A stretch of DNA of 64,000 nucleotides from Parasulfuritortus sp037439465. Its GTDB lineage: Bacteria > Pseudomonadota > Gammaproteobacteria > Burkholderiales > Thiobacillaceae. The notes beneath the pieces were generated by a model. That model had not been told where the DNA came from. It saw nothing but the letters and a program-made list of their open reading frames with translations, and did not search any database. The position numbers and the translations under genes are program-made. The stretch covers positions 1-64,000 of the forward strand of contig JBBIVX010000013.1 in the NCBI GenBank assembly GCA_037439465.1, read 5' to 3'. Below are positions 17,919 through 26,298 of the stretch, one piece after another (positions within the stretch are counted from its first letter, which is position 1; each line of letters starts with the position of its first letter).

Positions 17919-18460
17919 CGGTTTCGAAAGACGGCGTATTGACTAGCGTAATAAAAACACTAGTTTAACTCCGGCTAATCTGGTTGGCTGCCTCTTCCTG
18001 GCTGAGCGCGATCCGGGCCTGACCATCGCCCGCGACTGGCAAGCCACAGCGCGGACCGGTGCGCTCTTTGTGGTGATCGGTCCGGAGATAAAACTGACCC
18101 TCCTCGGCGGCGACCCACTCGCCCACCCTGACTATGACTTAGACTCAGCCATTCCCTAACCCTGCCGCTGGCGCAGACGATGGACAAATTTACTACTGCG
18201 CATACCGTGTGCCAGGCCTGGGACGAAGTCATCGCCACCCGTCAGCAGGGGATGGAAATACAACAACGGGACTGCCCGTGGCAGCAAGGACCATCGCGGC
18301 GCGAGTTCTTCGCCCGCCTCGCCGGAAGAAAGGCCTGTAACGGCAGCCATTACACAATCGGCCTGGCGGTGGGCTCAAGCGGCGTTCATGGCGGGTCGTT
18401 TTCGGGAAACCAGGCATGGTGGGATAATTAATATGTCTGGATAACCTGAGCAGGTATGTC
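17919..18460. other. 542-bp stretch with no convincing gene; possible gene remnants
   Basis: No recognisable gene fills this stretch. A plus-strand frame from 17947 to 18159 is open for 70 codons and reads like protein (LTIARDWQATARTGALFVVIG, then KLTLLGGDPLAHPDYDLDS) but lacks a usual start codon. A second frame at 18180-18431 (83 codons, ATG) shows no ribosome site or family. They may be decayed genes or chance frames. Confidence 0.45.
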
Positions 18461-19240
18461 TTGCTACCCGATTTTTACGCCGTAGTGCCCGCCCGTTATG
18501 CCTCCACCCGCCTGCCCGGCAAGCCGCTCGCCGACATCGCCGGCAAGCCGATGGTGGTGCGGGTGGCGGAGCGGGCGGCGGCCAGCGGCGCGCGTGAGGT
18601 CTGGGTGGCCACCGATCATGCCGAGGTGGCGGCGGCGGTCGAGGCGCACGGCTTTCAAGTCTGCATGACCTCGTCCGAGTGCGCCTCCGGCACCGACCGC
18701 CTGGCCGAGGTGGCGGTGAAACTTGGCTGGTCGGACGAGACGTTGGCGGTCAACGTGCAGGGTGATGAGCCGCTGATCGATCCGGAGCTGATCCGGCGTA
18801 CCGCACTCTTGCTGCATGCGCGGCCGGCGGCGGCCATGGCCACGGTATGCCACCCCTTGCGCGATCTCGCCGAGGTGATGAATCCCAATGTCGTCAAGCT
18901 GGTGCTCGACCGGGATGGCTACGCGCTCTACTTTTCCCGTGCCGCCATCCCTTGGGCACGTGACGCCTGGGCGACCGCCACGCTGCTTGGCCCGCACGCC
19001 GCCTTGCCCGCGGGGCTGCCGGCCTACCGGCATATTGGGCTCTATGCCTATCGGGTCGCCTTTCTCAAGGACTACCCGGCGCTGGAGCGCCCAGCCATCG
19101 AGGCCTTCGAATCGTTGGAACAGTTGCGTACGCTTTGGCATGGCTACCGTATTGCGGCGTGGGTGACGGAACAGGCCGTGCCGGCCGGCGTCGATACCGC
19201 CGCCGACCTGGAAGAGGTGCGGCGTCTGTTCGCCCATTAG
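18461..19240 (+). CDS. kdsB: 3-deoxy-manno-octulosonate cytidylyltransferase (CMP-KDO synthetase)
   Basis: KdsB activates KDO with CTP for lipopolysaccharide inner-core synthesis in the cytoplasm. The 259-residue protein begins with the family motif VVPARYASTRLPGKPLADI, and has SGTDRLAEV, VNVQGDEPLI and the late RHIGLYAYR. No ATG starts the frame; TTG at 18461 with a GAGCAGG-like site is the most likely start. A gene-poor stretch precedes it, and the gene stands alone. Confidence 0.93.
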   Translation: MLPDFYAVVPARYASTRLPGKPLADIAGKPMVVRVAERAAASGAREVWVATDHAEVAAAVEAHGFQVCMTSSECASGTDRLAEVAVKLGWSDETLAVNVQGDEPLIDPELIRRTALLLHARPAAAMATVCHPLRDLAEVMNPNVVKLVLDRDGYALYFSRAAIPWARDAWATATLLGPHAALPAGLPAYRHIGLYAYRVAFLKDYPALERPAIEAFESLEQLRTLWHGYRIAAWVTEQAVPAGVDTAADLEEVRRLFAH

Positions 19241-19290
19241 ATGATGTAGCCAATGGCAGATCGTCAAGGGTTGCGGCGAGTGCAAATAAA

Positions 19291-19321
19291 TTGCTTGCCC
19301 TCGGCGAAAACCGGTTACACT
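19291..19321 (+). promoter_or_regulatory. candidate promoter of the cold-shock gene
   Basis: TTGCTT (19291-19296) with TACACT (19316-19321) is the best match in the spacer before the cold-shock gene; the 19-bp gap is long. A start just after it would give an untranslated leader of about 140 bases, as is usual for cspA-type mRNAs. Confidence 0.4.
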
Positions 19322-19469
19322 GGACATGCAGCCGTTTCAAGTTGGGTATCTCGTGAGTTTGTGTTGCCGCCTTCAAGGTGCGCCCAGTCGTTTTCACCGT
19401 TACGTTTCTTGTTCGCTTGCGCCACCGGGCAACCGCCCGATTTTTTTCTTTCCGAATAAGGAACGCAGC

Positions 19470-19688
19470 ATGAATACTTCCGCCACTCAAACCGGCACCG
19501 TCAAATGGTTCAACGACTCCAAAGGCTTTGGCTTCATCACCCCCGATGGCGGCGGTGAGGACCTGTTTGCCCATTTCTCCGAAATCCAGGGCAACGGCTT
19601 CAAGAGCCTGGCCGAAAACCAGCGTGTGCAATTCGAAGTCAAACGCGGCCCCAAGGGTCAGCAAGCGGCCTCGATTCGCCCCCTCTGA
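19470..19688 (+). CDS. cold-shock protein, CspA family
   Basis: The 72-residue protein is a single cold-shock (OB-fold) domain that binds RNA and single-stranded DNA. RNP1 is KGFGFITP and RNP2 is DLFAHFSEI, both with the expected aromatic residues. An AAGGAA site lies upstream of the ATG at 19470. An intrinsic terminator follows, so it is a one-gene unit. Which csp paralogue this is cannot be told. Confidence 0.95.
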   Translation: MNTSATQTGTVKWFNDSKGFGFITPDGGGEDLFAHFSEIQGNGFKSLAENQRVQFEVKRGPKGQQAASIRPL

Positions 19689-19713
19689 GCGCCCGCCTGG
19701 GCGCAAAATAAAG

Positions 19714-19744
19714 AACCGCGGCCTGGTTGCCGCGGTTTTTTTTG
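19714..19744 (+). terminator. intrinsic terminator after the cold-shock gene
   Basis: A perfect 9-bp stem (19714-19722 with 19729-19737) with a 6-base loop is followed by a T-run to 19744. Confidence 0.93.
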
Positions 19745-19811
19745 TCCGTCCATTATTGAAGCCATCAAAGCTATCAATAACCTCAACTTATATCTTGATA
19801 CAAAAAATTAA

Positions 19812-19827
19812 CTACCAATGGTGGTAG
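19812..19827. promoter_or_regulatory. operator-like inverted repeat upstream of adk promoter
   Basis: CTACCA (19812-19817) and TGGTAG (19822-19827) form a perfect 6-bp inverted repeat with a 4-base centre, three bases before a TTGACT element. It could be a repressor or activator site; no regulator can be named. Confidence 0.4.
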
Positions 19828-19830
19828 GGG

Positions 19831-19858
19831 TTGACTACCCTGTGCCGTCAGAGATTAT
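19831..19858 (+). promoter_or_regulatory. candidate sigma-70 promoter of adk
   Basis: TTGACT (19831-19836) and GATTAT (19853-19858), 16 bp apart, lie in an AT-rich island 58 bp before adk, separate from the upstream csp unit. Confidence 0.5.
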
Positions 19859-19876
19859 TGTGTTTTTGTCCACTTT

Positions 19877-19903
19877 CGCCCCGATTCATTGGGGCGTGTT
19901 TTT
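19877..19903 (+). terminator. terminator-like hairpin in the adk leader
   Basis: CGCCCC (19877-19882) pairs with GGGGCG (19891-19896), and a T-rich tract TGTTTTT (19897-19903) follows, 13 bases before the adk ATG. It lies downstream of the candidate adk promoter, so it may act as an attenuator rather than ending the csp transcript, which has its own terminator. Confidence 0.6.
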
Positions 19904-19915
19904 ACGAGGTTTACC

Positions 19916-20581
19916 ATGCGACTGATTCTTCTCGGCGGGCCCGGCGCGGGCAAAGGTACCCAGGCCAACTACATCAAGGAACGCTATAACATCCCCCAGA
20001 TTTCCACCGGCGACATGTTGCGCGCTCACGTCAAGGCCGGCTCTGCGCTGGGCGTGGCGGCCAAGAAGATCATGGATGCCGGCGGCCTGGTGTCTGACGA
20101 CATCATCATCGGCATGGTGCAGGAGCGCCTGAAAGAGCCCGACTGCAAGAACGGCTACCTGTTCGACGGCTTCCCGCGCACCATCCCCCAGGCCGAGGCG
20201 ATGAAGGCTGCCGGGGTGCCCTTGGACGCCGTGGTCGAGATCGACGTGCCCGATGCCGAGATCATCAAGCGCATGTCCGGCCGCAGGGTACATGTGGCCT
20301 CCGGCCGTACCTACCACATCGCGTTCAACCCGCCCAAGGTGCCCGGCAAGGATGACGTCACCGGCGAGGCTCTGATCCAACGCGACGACGACAAGGAAGA
20401 GACCGTCAAGAAGCGTCTCGACGTCTACCATGCCCAGACCGAGCCCTTGGTCAAATATTATGGCGACTGGGGCAAAAGCGGTCAGGCCGGCGCGCCCAAG
20501 TATTTCAAGATACCTGGGGTCGGATCCGTGGACGGTATCCGCGACGCCTGTTTCGCAGCCCTGGATTCGGTCAAGAAGTAA
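19916..20581 (+). CDS. adk: adenylate kinase
   Basis: Adenylate kinase interconverts ATP + AMP and 2 ADP. The 221-residue, long-form protein starts at the ATG 19916 and has the P-loop GGPGAGKGT (7-15), STGDMLRA, the DGFPRT motif and the LID region SGRTYHIAFNPPK. The LID lacks the four zinc cysteines, as is usual in Gram-negatives. The short unknown gene 3 bp downstream is probably co-transcribed. Confidence 0.97.
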   Translation: MRLILLGGPGAGKGTQANYIKERYNIPQISTGDMLRAHVKAGSALGVAAKKIMDAGGLVSDDIIIGMVQERLKEPDCKNGYLFDGFPRTIPQAEAMKAAGVPLDAVVEIDVPDAEIIKRMSGRRVHVASGRTYHIAFNPPKVPGKDDVTGEALIQRDDDKEETVKKRLDVYHAQTEPLVKYYGDWGKSGQAGAPKYFKIPGVGSVDGIRDACFAALDSVKK

Positions 20582-20584
20582 ACC

Positions 20585-20941
20585 ATGACGGCTATCCCCG
20601 CTTTCACCGAGGCCGAGCTGAGGCTCGTCGACGTCTCCCTGCGCGAGCGTTATGGGCGCACGGTGGCGGTGGAGGAAGTGGAAACCGAGATTCGTCTCAG
20701 TCTTGCCGACCGCGAGCTGACGGTTTGCCCGGCCGTGTATTGGGAAGATGAAGCGCGTTGTCGTTTCGTCGTTTCCAAAACCGCTGTGGACAAGTTCCGC
20801 AGCATGTTTTTCTGGTCGGTCAAGGACCGTTTCGCCACCGGCAAGGAGGAGTATGACAATCTCGGCGACTGTCTGGTGACAACCCTCAAGATGCAGGAAG
20901 AAGCGGCCCGGCGCCGCGCCCAGGAAGTTGGCGTGGCTTGA
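20585..20941 (+). CDS. conserved protein of unknown function downstream of adk (118 aa)
   Basis: The gene starts three bases after the adk stop and ends just before an intrinsic terminator, so it appears to form an operon with adk. The protein is soluble and alpha/beta-looking, with an N-terminal helix FTEAELRLVDVSLRERYG, a VCPAVYWED motif and a C-terminal helix. I believe similar proteins sit beside adk in other betaproteobacteria, but I could not check this. No function is known. Confidence 0.75.
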   Translation: MTAIPAFTEAELRLVDVSLRERYGRTVAVEEVETEIRLSLADRELTVCPAVYWEDEARCRFVVSKTAVDKFRSMFFWSVKDRFATGKEEYDNLGDCLVTTLKMQEEAARRRAQEVGVA

Positions 20942-20949
20942 TTAAAGCG

Positions 20950-20976
20950 AAACGGGGATGTCAGGTCCCCGTTTTT
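20950..20976 (+). terminator. intrinsic terminator of the adk unit
   Basis: An 8-bp stem AACGGGGA/TCCCCGTT (20951-20958 with 20966-20973) is followed by five T residues. Confidence 0.9.
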
Positions 20977-21016
20977 GTTTGCAACCTGAATTAAGTGTTA
21001 AGTAAGGGGAAACGAC

Positions 21017-22273
21017 ATGGCGAAGAAAATGAATGCGTTCTACGCCCAGTCCGGCGGTGTCACCGCCGTCATCAATGCCTCCGCCTGCGGCGTCATCGAG
21101 ACCGCCCGCAAGCACAAGGATGTCATCGGCAAGGTCTACGCCGGCCGTAATGGCATCATCGGCGCGCTGACCGAAGACCTGATCGACACCACCAAGGAAT
21201 CCGACGCCGCCATTGCCGCGCTGCGTTCCACACCGTCCGGCGCCTTCGGTTCCTGCCGCTTCAAGCTGAAGAGCCTGGAGGCCAACAAGCGTGAATACGA
21301 GCGCCTGATCGAGGTGTTCCGTGCCCACAACATCGGCTATTTCTTCTACAACGGCGGCGGCGACTCGGCCGACACCTGCTTCAAGGTGTCGCAGTTGTCC
21401 GAGGCCATGGGCTATCCCATCCAGGCCATCCACGTGCCCAAGACCGTGGACAACGACCTGCCCATCACCGACTGCTGTCCCGGTTTCGGTTCGGTCGCCA
21501 AGTACATCGCCGTGTCGACGCTGGAAGCCAGCTACGATGTGCGCTCAATGGCCAAGACCTCGACCAAGGTCTTCGTCATCGAGGTGATGGGCCGCCACGC
21601 CGGCTGGATCGCCGCCGCCGGCGGTCTGGTCGCCGACCAGGGCATTCCGGTGGTGATACTGTTCCCGGAAATCGAATTCAATCAGAAGACCTTCCTCGCC
21701 AGGGTCGACAAGAACGTCAAGGAGTTTGGTTACTGCACCGTGGTGGTGTCGGAAGGCTGCCACTACCCGGACGGCCGCTTCCTCGCCGAGCAGGGCACCC
21801 GCGACGCCTTTGGTCACGCCCAGCTGGGCGGCGCCGCCCCGGTGGTCGCCAACATGATCAAGGACGCGCTGGGTCACAAGTTCCACTGGGCCGTGGCCGA
21901 CTATCTGCAACGCGCGGCCCGCCACGTCGCTTCCAGAACCGATGTCAAGCAGGCCTATGAACTGGGCCGGGCCGCCGTGGAGCTGGCGGTGAAGGGTAAG
22001 AACTCGGTCATGCCGACCGTGGTGCGCCTCTCGGACGAACCCTACAAGTACAAGATCGGCTATGCCGAGCTCAAGGACGTCGCCAATGTCGAAAAATTCA
22101 TGCCGCGCAACTTCATCAGCAAGGATGGCTACGGTATCACCGACAAGTGCCGCAGCTACCTCACCGGCCTGATCCAGGGCGAGGACTATCCCAAGTACAG
22201 AGGCGGCCTGCCGGTGTACGCGACGTTGAAAAACGTGGCGGTGGCGAAAAAATTGCCCGAATTCAAACTGTGA
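21017..22273 (+). CDS. pfp: pyrophosphate-dependent 6-phosphofructokinase
   Basis: This enzyme phosphorylates fructose-6-phosphate with PPi, reversibly, in the cytoplasm. In the 418-residue protein the phosphate-donor loop is GGGDSAD; the Asp stands where ATP-dependent enzymes have the glycine of GGDGS, and PKTVDND carries Lys where they have PGTIDND. Both are marks of PPi use. It also has MGRHAGW. A small gene and a membrane pyrophosphatase follow directly on the same strand, a set that manages PPi. The alternative of sedoheptulose-7-phosphate as substrate in methylotroph-type enzymes is possible. Confidence 0.93.
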   Translation: MAKKMNAFYAQSGGVTAVINASACGVIETARKHKDVIGKVYAGRNGIIGALTEDLIDTTKESDAAIAALRSTPSGAFGSCRFKLKSLEANKREYERLIEVFRAHNIGYFFYNGGGDSADTCFKVSQLSEAMGYPIQAIHVPKTVDNDLPITDCCPGFGSVAKYIAVSTLEASYDVRSMAKTSTKVFVIEVMGRHAGWIAAAGGLVADQGIPVVILFPEIEFNQKTFLARVDKNVKEFGYCTVVVSEGCHYPDGRFLAEQGTRDAFGHAQLGGAAPVVANMIKDALGHKFHWAVADYLQRAARHVASRTDVKQAYELGRAAVELAVKGKNSVMPTVVRLSDEPYKYKIGYAELKDVANVEKFMPRNFISKDGYGITDKCRSYLTGLIQGEDYPKYRGGLPVYATLKNVAVAKKLPEFKL

Positions 22274-22332
22274 AAGAGGACGAGGCGCCACGGCCAGGGC
22301 TTTCTCTCTGACATCCCGCACTTCACCGATAT

Positions 22333-22554
22333 ATGACACTCGCCCGCGCCCGCCAGCTACTGCAGGTACAGACCGACTTTGGTGGCTTCTATAACGCCAA
22401 CTCGGCCAAGTTGATATTGTCCGAGGTGCAGAAGGAGCATGGTCAGGAGGCGGTCGATCGATTGATTCGCGAATTGGGTCTGGAGGCGGTGTTCGGCTTC
22501 GAGCCGGGCACCCGTTTCGAAAATGGCTTGGCTGCAGGAAAACCTTATTCATGA
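22333..22554 (+). CDS. small conserved-looking protein between pfp and hppA (73 aa)
   Basis: The 73-residue protein is soluble and helical, with ARARQLLQVQTDFGGFYNANSAKLILSEVQKEHGQEAVDRLIRELGL as its core. The regular helical pattern and the pfp-hppA context support a real gene, although no clear ribosome site precedes the ATG. I think of it as recurring in betaproteobacteria; function unknown. Confidence 0.65.
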   Translation: MTLARARQLLQVQTDFGGFYNANSAKLILSEVQKEHGQEAVDRLIRELGLEAVFGFEPGTRFENGLAAGKPYS

Positions 22555-22620
22555 GGCTGATGTGTGTAAGGCGAATTTTTTGGGCGTGGGCATCGAATCC
22601 GCAAAAGTCCACTCTCGTTT

Positions 22621-22640
22621 TTTTGGGGGGGGTCCCCCCG
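22621..22640. other. G-run/C-run hairpin upstream of hppA
   Basis: Eight G, a T and six C follow a run of T and could form a very GC-rich hairpin about 60 bases before the hppA start. No T-run follows on either strand as in a terminator. Such runs are also prone to polymerase or sequencing slippage. Confidence 0.4.
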
Positions 22641-22692
22641 CGGCACCTGTCTGGCTTGATGTGTTGGCAATCGTTTTTAAGGAGAAATAGAA

Positions 22693-24732
22693 ATGAGTGA
22701 AGGCTTGATGTTCGCCCTCGTGGCAGCGGTCCTGGCCCTGCTTTACGGGATCATGTCGATCAAATGGGTCGTTTCATTGCCCACTGGCAACGATCGTATG
22801 CGGGCCATTTCGGCCGCCGTCCAGGAAGGGGCTCAGGCCTACCTTAAACGTCAGTACACCACCATCGGCCTGGTGGGCGTGGCGCTGTTCATACTCATCG
22901 CCATATTCCTGAGTATGGCCACCGCAGTTGGTTTCGCCATCGGCGCCATCCTGTCCGGTGCCGCTGGCTTCATCGGCATGAACGTCTCGGTGCGCGCCAA
23001 CGTGCGTACCGCCCAGGCTGCCAGCGACGGCCTCAATGCCGCACTCAACGTCGCCTTCAAGAGCGGCGCCATTACGGGTCTCTTGGTGGTGGGTCTGGGC
23101 CTCCTCGGTGTGGCCGGCTACTACGCTGTGCTCACCTCCACCGGCATGAGCACCAACGACGCCATCCACGCCCTGGTGGGCCTGGGTTTCGGCGGCTCCC
23201 TCATCTCCATCTTCGCCCGTCTGGGCGGCGGTATCTTCACTAAGGGCGCCGACGTGGGCGCGGACCTGGTGGGCAAGGTCGAGGCAGGCATCCCTGAGGA
23301 TGATCCGCGCAACCCGGCGGTGATCGCCGACAACGTCGGCGACAACGTTGGTGACTGTGCCGGCATGGCCGCCGACCTGTTCGAGACCTACGCCGTGACC
23401 ATCATCGCCACCATGCTCCTGGGCGGACTGATGGTGACCGGCGCCTCCTCCACCAACGCCGTGATCTACCCGCTGGTGCTGGGTGGCGTCTCCATCATTG
23501 CTTCCATTGTCGGCACCTTCTTTGTCAAGGCGCGCGAGGGTGGCAAGATCATGAATGCCCTCTATCGTGGCCTCATCGTCGCCGGCGTCATCGCCCTGAT
23601 CGCCTTCTATCCCATCACTACCATGATGTTCCCGGAGGGGGTGGAAATCGGCGGCCAGGTGATTTCGGCGCTGAACATCTATCTGGCGACCATCATCGGC
23701 CTGGTGCTGACCGCCGCCATGGTGGTCATCACCGAGTACTACACGGCCACGGAATATGGGCCGGTGCGCCACATCGCGCAGGCCTCCACCACCGGCCACG
23801 GCACCAACGTCATCGCCGGCCTCGGCGTTTCCATGCGTGCCACCGCCGCCCCGGTGCTGGCCGTGTGCCTGGCGATATGGGCCGCCTATGGTCTGGGTGG
23901 TTTGTACGGTATCGCCATCGCGGCTACCTCCATGCTGTCCATGACCGGCATCATCGTGGCGCTCGACGCTTACGGTCCGGTGACCGATAACGCCGGCGGC
24001 ATCGCCGAGATGGCCGAGCTGCCGGACGCCATCCGCAACATCACCGACCCGCTGGACGCCGTGGGCAACACCACCAAGGCCGTCACCAAAGGCTATGCCA
24101 TCGGTTCCGCCGGCCTCGCCGCCCTGGTGCTGTTCGCCGATTACACCCACGCCCTGGAGGCCAAGACTGGCGGCATCACCCAGTTCGACCTGTCCGACCA
24201 CATGGTCATCATCGGCCTGTTCATCGGCGGCATGGTGCCCTACCTGTTTGGCGCCATGGGCATGGAAGCGGTCGGTCGCGCCGCCGGCTCCATCGTGGTG
24301 GAAGTGCGCCGTCAGTTCAAGGAAATCGCCGGCATCATGGAAGGCAAGGCCAAGCCCGAATACGGCACCTGCGTCGACATGCTGACCAAGGCCGCCATCA
24401 AGGAAATGATGATCCCGTCGCTGCTGCCGGTGCTGGTTCCGGTGCTGGTCGGCATCATCCTCGGGCCCAAGGCCCTGGGCGGTGTGCTGCTCGGCACCAT
24501 CGTCACCGGCATCTTCGTCGCCATCTCCATGACCACGGGCGGCGGCGCTTGGGACAACGCCAAGAAGTACATCGAGGAAGGCAACCACGGCGGCAAGGGT
24601 TCCGACGCCCACAAGGCGGCGGTGACCGGCGACACCGTCGGCGACCCTTACAAGGACACCGCCGGTCCGGCCGTCAACCCGTTGATTAAGATCATCAATA
24701 TCGTGGCGCTGCTGATCGTACCCCTGTTGTAA
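22693..24732 (+). CDS. hppA: membrane-bound proton-pumping pyrophosphatase, K+-insensitive type
   Basis: HppA hydrolyses PPi and pumps protons out across the membrane. The 679-residue protein has about 16 membrane segments and the signature DVGADLVGKVEAGI with the PPi/Mg loop around DDPRNPAVIADN and GDNVGDCAGMAADLFE. In GNTTKAV the lysine Lys462 replaces the alanine of K+-dependent enzymes, so this should be the K+-independent type. An AGGAGA site precedes the ATG. It links PPi from biosynthesis to the proton gradient and stands 3' of PPi-PFK. Confidence 0.96.
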   Translation: MSEGLMFALVAAVLALLYGIMSIKWVVSLPTGNDRMRAISAAVQEGAQAYLKRQYTTIGLVGVALFILIAIFLSMATAVGFAIGAILSGAAGFIGMNVSVRANVRTAQAASDGLNAALNVAFKSGAITGLLVVGLGLLGVAGYYAVLTSTGMSTNDAIHALVGLGFGGSLISIFARLGGGIFTKGADVGADLVGKVEAGIPEDDPRNPAVIADNVGDNVGDCAGMAADLFETYAVTIIATMLLGGLMVTGASSTNAVIYPLVLGGVSIIASIVGTFFVKAREGGKIMNALYRGLIVAGVIALIAFYPITTMMFPEGVEIGGQVISALNIYLATIIGLVLTAAMVVITEYYTATEYGPVRHIAQASTTGHGTNVIAGLGVSMRATAAPVLAVCLAIWAAYGLGGLYGIAIAATSMLSMTGIIVALDAYGPVTDNAGGIAEMAELPDAIRNITDPLDAVGNTTKAVTKGYAIGSAGLAALVLFADYTHALEAKTGGITQFDLSDHMVIIGLFIGGMVPYLFGAMGMEAVGRAAGSIVVEVRRQFKEIAGIMEGKAKPEYGTCVDMLTKAAIKEMMIPSLLPVLVPVLVGIILGPKALGGVLLGTIVTGIFVAISMTTGGGAWDNAKKYIEEGNHGGKGSDAHKAAVTGDTVGDPYKDTAGPAVNPLIKIINIVALLIVPLL

Positions 24733-24753
24733 CAAAGGGCGATCACCGACCGT

Positions 24754-24785
24754 GACGGGCCGGCCACGCCGGCCCGTCCTTTTTT
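24754..24785 (+). terminator. intrinsic terminator after hppA
   Basis: A perfect 11-bp stem (24754-24764 with 24768-24778) with a three-base loop is followed by six T residues. Confidence 0.95.
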
Positions 24786-24909
24786 CACCACAGTGAATGC
24801 GTGACGGCGGGAGGTATGTTTTGCTGCTATGCTCAACAGCATCGCAGCTATGTTAGTATATTTAATAAAGCTAATTAACTTATACCGCGACTTCCCGAAA
24901 GGAAATCCA

Positions 24910-26205
24910 ATGAAACTCAACGCGCCCCTGTTTGTCCTGATCGCGGCTGCCACTACCGTGGCGCAGGCCGCCGACCCCGTAGCCCCTGTTGCCCCCGTCG
25001 CGCCTCAGGCCGGGGCCCCGGCGGCCCTCCCGGCCACGCCGGAGGCCTGGCTGCAACGCATGACCGATTTCACCAAGAACGCCTCCGCCTATAAAGACCC
25101 GCGCGTGTTCGTTCCTTGGAGCAACGCTGTTACCGAGCCCGGTTTTTATCTCTCCGCCGCGCAGGGCGCCATGGATCCCGCCGGCTGGCTCAACATGGCC
25201 AATTCCATGGCCCAGCCCGATGCCGTGCGCAACTGGATGTGGGTGATGGATCCGAGTGTATACATGCGCTGGATGCAGGCCGGCATGGACCCCGCTTTCT
25301 ACACGGCGATGCTGACCCAGATGTCTGACCCAGGCAAGATGATGCGCTGGGCGATGATGCCGCTCGATCCCAAGCTATGGAATCTGATGTTGTCCACGCT
25401 CAACCCCAATACCTACATTCGTTGGGGCATGGCCGGCATGGACCCGCGCATGTGGAATCTGATGGGCAATGTCGCCAATCCTGCTCTCTACACTGGCATG
25501 GCCGGTGCCGTGGTCAATCCCAATTCCTACGGCCAGGGTTGGAACCCCTGGCTGACCTGGCGGCCGCCTACGCCCGTGGTCGGCGCCTCCAACCCCTGGG
25601 GCGGCGAACAGTCGGCAAGCTTCAACATGTTCGATCCCATCGGCATACTGGGCAATCTGTCCGCGTTGGTGCCCGGTCTGAGTCTACCCAACTTCAGCCT
25701 GCCGACTATCGGTTTTCCGACGCTGACCCCGCCTGTGGCCAAGCCGGCGCCGGCTGCCGCTGCTGCCAATAGCCCCGCGGCGACAGCCCCGGCAGCGGCC
25801 AAGCCGGCAACTGCCGCGCCCACCAAGATCGTCCTGGCCGGCGACGCCTTGTTCAAGCCGGGCAAGGCCGGCATAAAAGCCCTTTCCGTCCAGGGCAAAC
25901 AACGTCTGGATGACGTCGCCAGCAGGATCAAGGCGCTTGGCGAGGTCGAGCAGATCCGCATCGTCGGCCACGCCGATGCGACCGGTAGGGCCGCTAGCAA
26001 TCAAAAACTATCGGAAAAACGGGCCCGCTCCGTGAAGTCCTATCTGGTGGCCAAGGGCGTCAAGCCCGATGTCATCATCACCAGCGGTGTCGGTGATACC
26101 CAGCCCGTCGTGCAATGTGACATGAAACTGCCTAAGGCGAAGCGGGTGGAGTGCCTGGCGCCCAACCGTCGGGTGGAGATCGAGGTGGTGGCGAAGCAGA
26201 AGTGA
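24910..26205 (+). CDS. surface protein with Met/Asp-Pro/Trp repeats and C-terminal OmpA domain
   Basis: The ATG at 24910 has an AAAGGAA site and begins a signal peptide (residues 1-20). A Pro/Ala/Val linker follows. Residues about 60-215 hold roughly eleven short units of 11-14 residues with (D/N)P followed by an aromatic or Met and then W or WM, e.g. MDPSVYMRWMQAG, MDPAFYTAMLTQ, LNPNTYIRWGMAG, MDPRMWNLMGNV. I do not recognise this repeat. A second Ala/Pro linker leads to an OmpA-like domain (about 310-425) with the GHADATG loop and NRRVEIE end, which would bind peptidoglycan. The repeat region is probably periplasmic or exposed; function unknown. It is preceded by an unusually AT-rich leader. 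Confidence 0.85.
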   Translation: MKLNAPLFVLIAAATTVAQAADPVAPVAPVAPQAGAPAALPATPEAWLQRMTDFTKNASAYKDPRVFVPWSNAVTEPGFYLSAAQGAMDPAGWLNMANSMAQPDAVRNWMWVMDPSVYMRWMQAGMDPAFYTAMLTQMSDPGKMMRWAMMPLDPKLWNLMLSTLNPNTYIRWGMAGMDPRMWNLMGNVANPALYTGMAGAVVNPNSYGQGWNPWLTWRPPTPVVGASNPWGGEQSASFNMFDPIGILGNLSALVPGLSLPNFSLPTIGFPTLTPPVAKPAPAAAAANSPAATAPAAAKPATAAPTKIVLAGDALFKPGKAGIKALSVQGKQRLDDVASRIKALGEVEQIRIVGHADATGRAASNQKLSEKRARSVKSYLVAKGVKPDVIITSGVGDTQPVVQCDMKLPKAKRVECLAPNRRVEIEVVAKQK

Positions 26206-26230
26206 GTTCCCTGCCTTGCACGGACGTAAA

Positions 26231-26255
26231 AACCGCGCAGCCGCGCGGTTTTTTT
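26231..26255 (+). terminator. intrinsic terminator after the DP-repeat gene
   Basis: An 8-bp stem (26231-26238 with 26243-26250), extendable by A:T pairs, is followed by a T-run to 26255. Confidence 0.92.
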
Positions 26256-26298
26256 ATGGGCGTCGAAGAACCCGATTTTCCGTATTCCACCTGGTGGA

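Noticed and set aside
22774..24735. Long minus-strand open frame (653 codons) opposite hppA
   Set aside because: It is antisense to a firm gene, His/Gly/Asp-rich in the manner of a GC-rich shadow frame, and has no family features.
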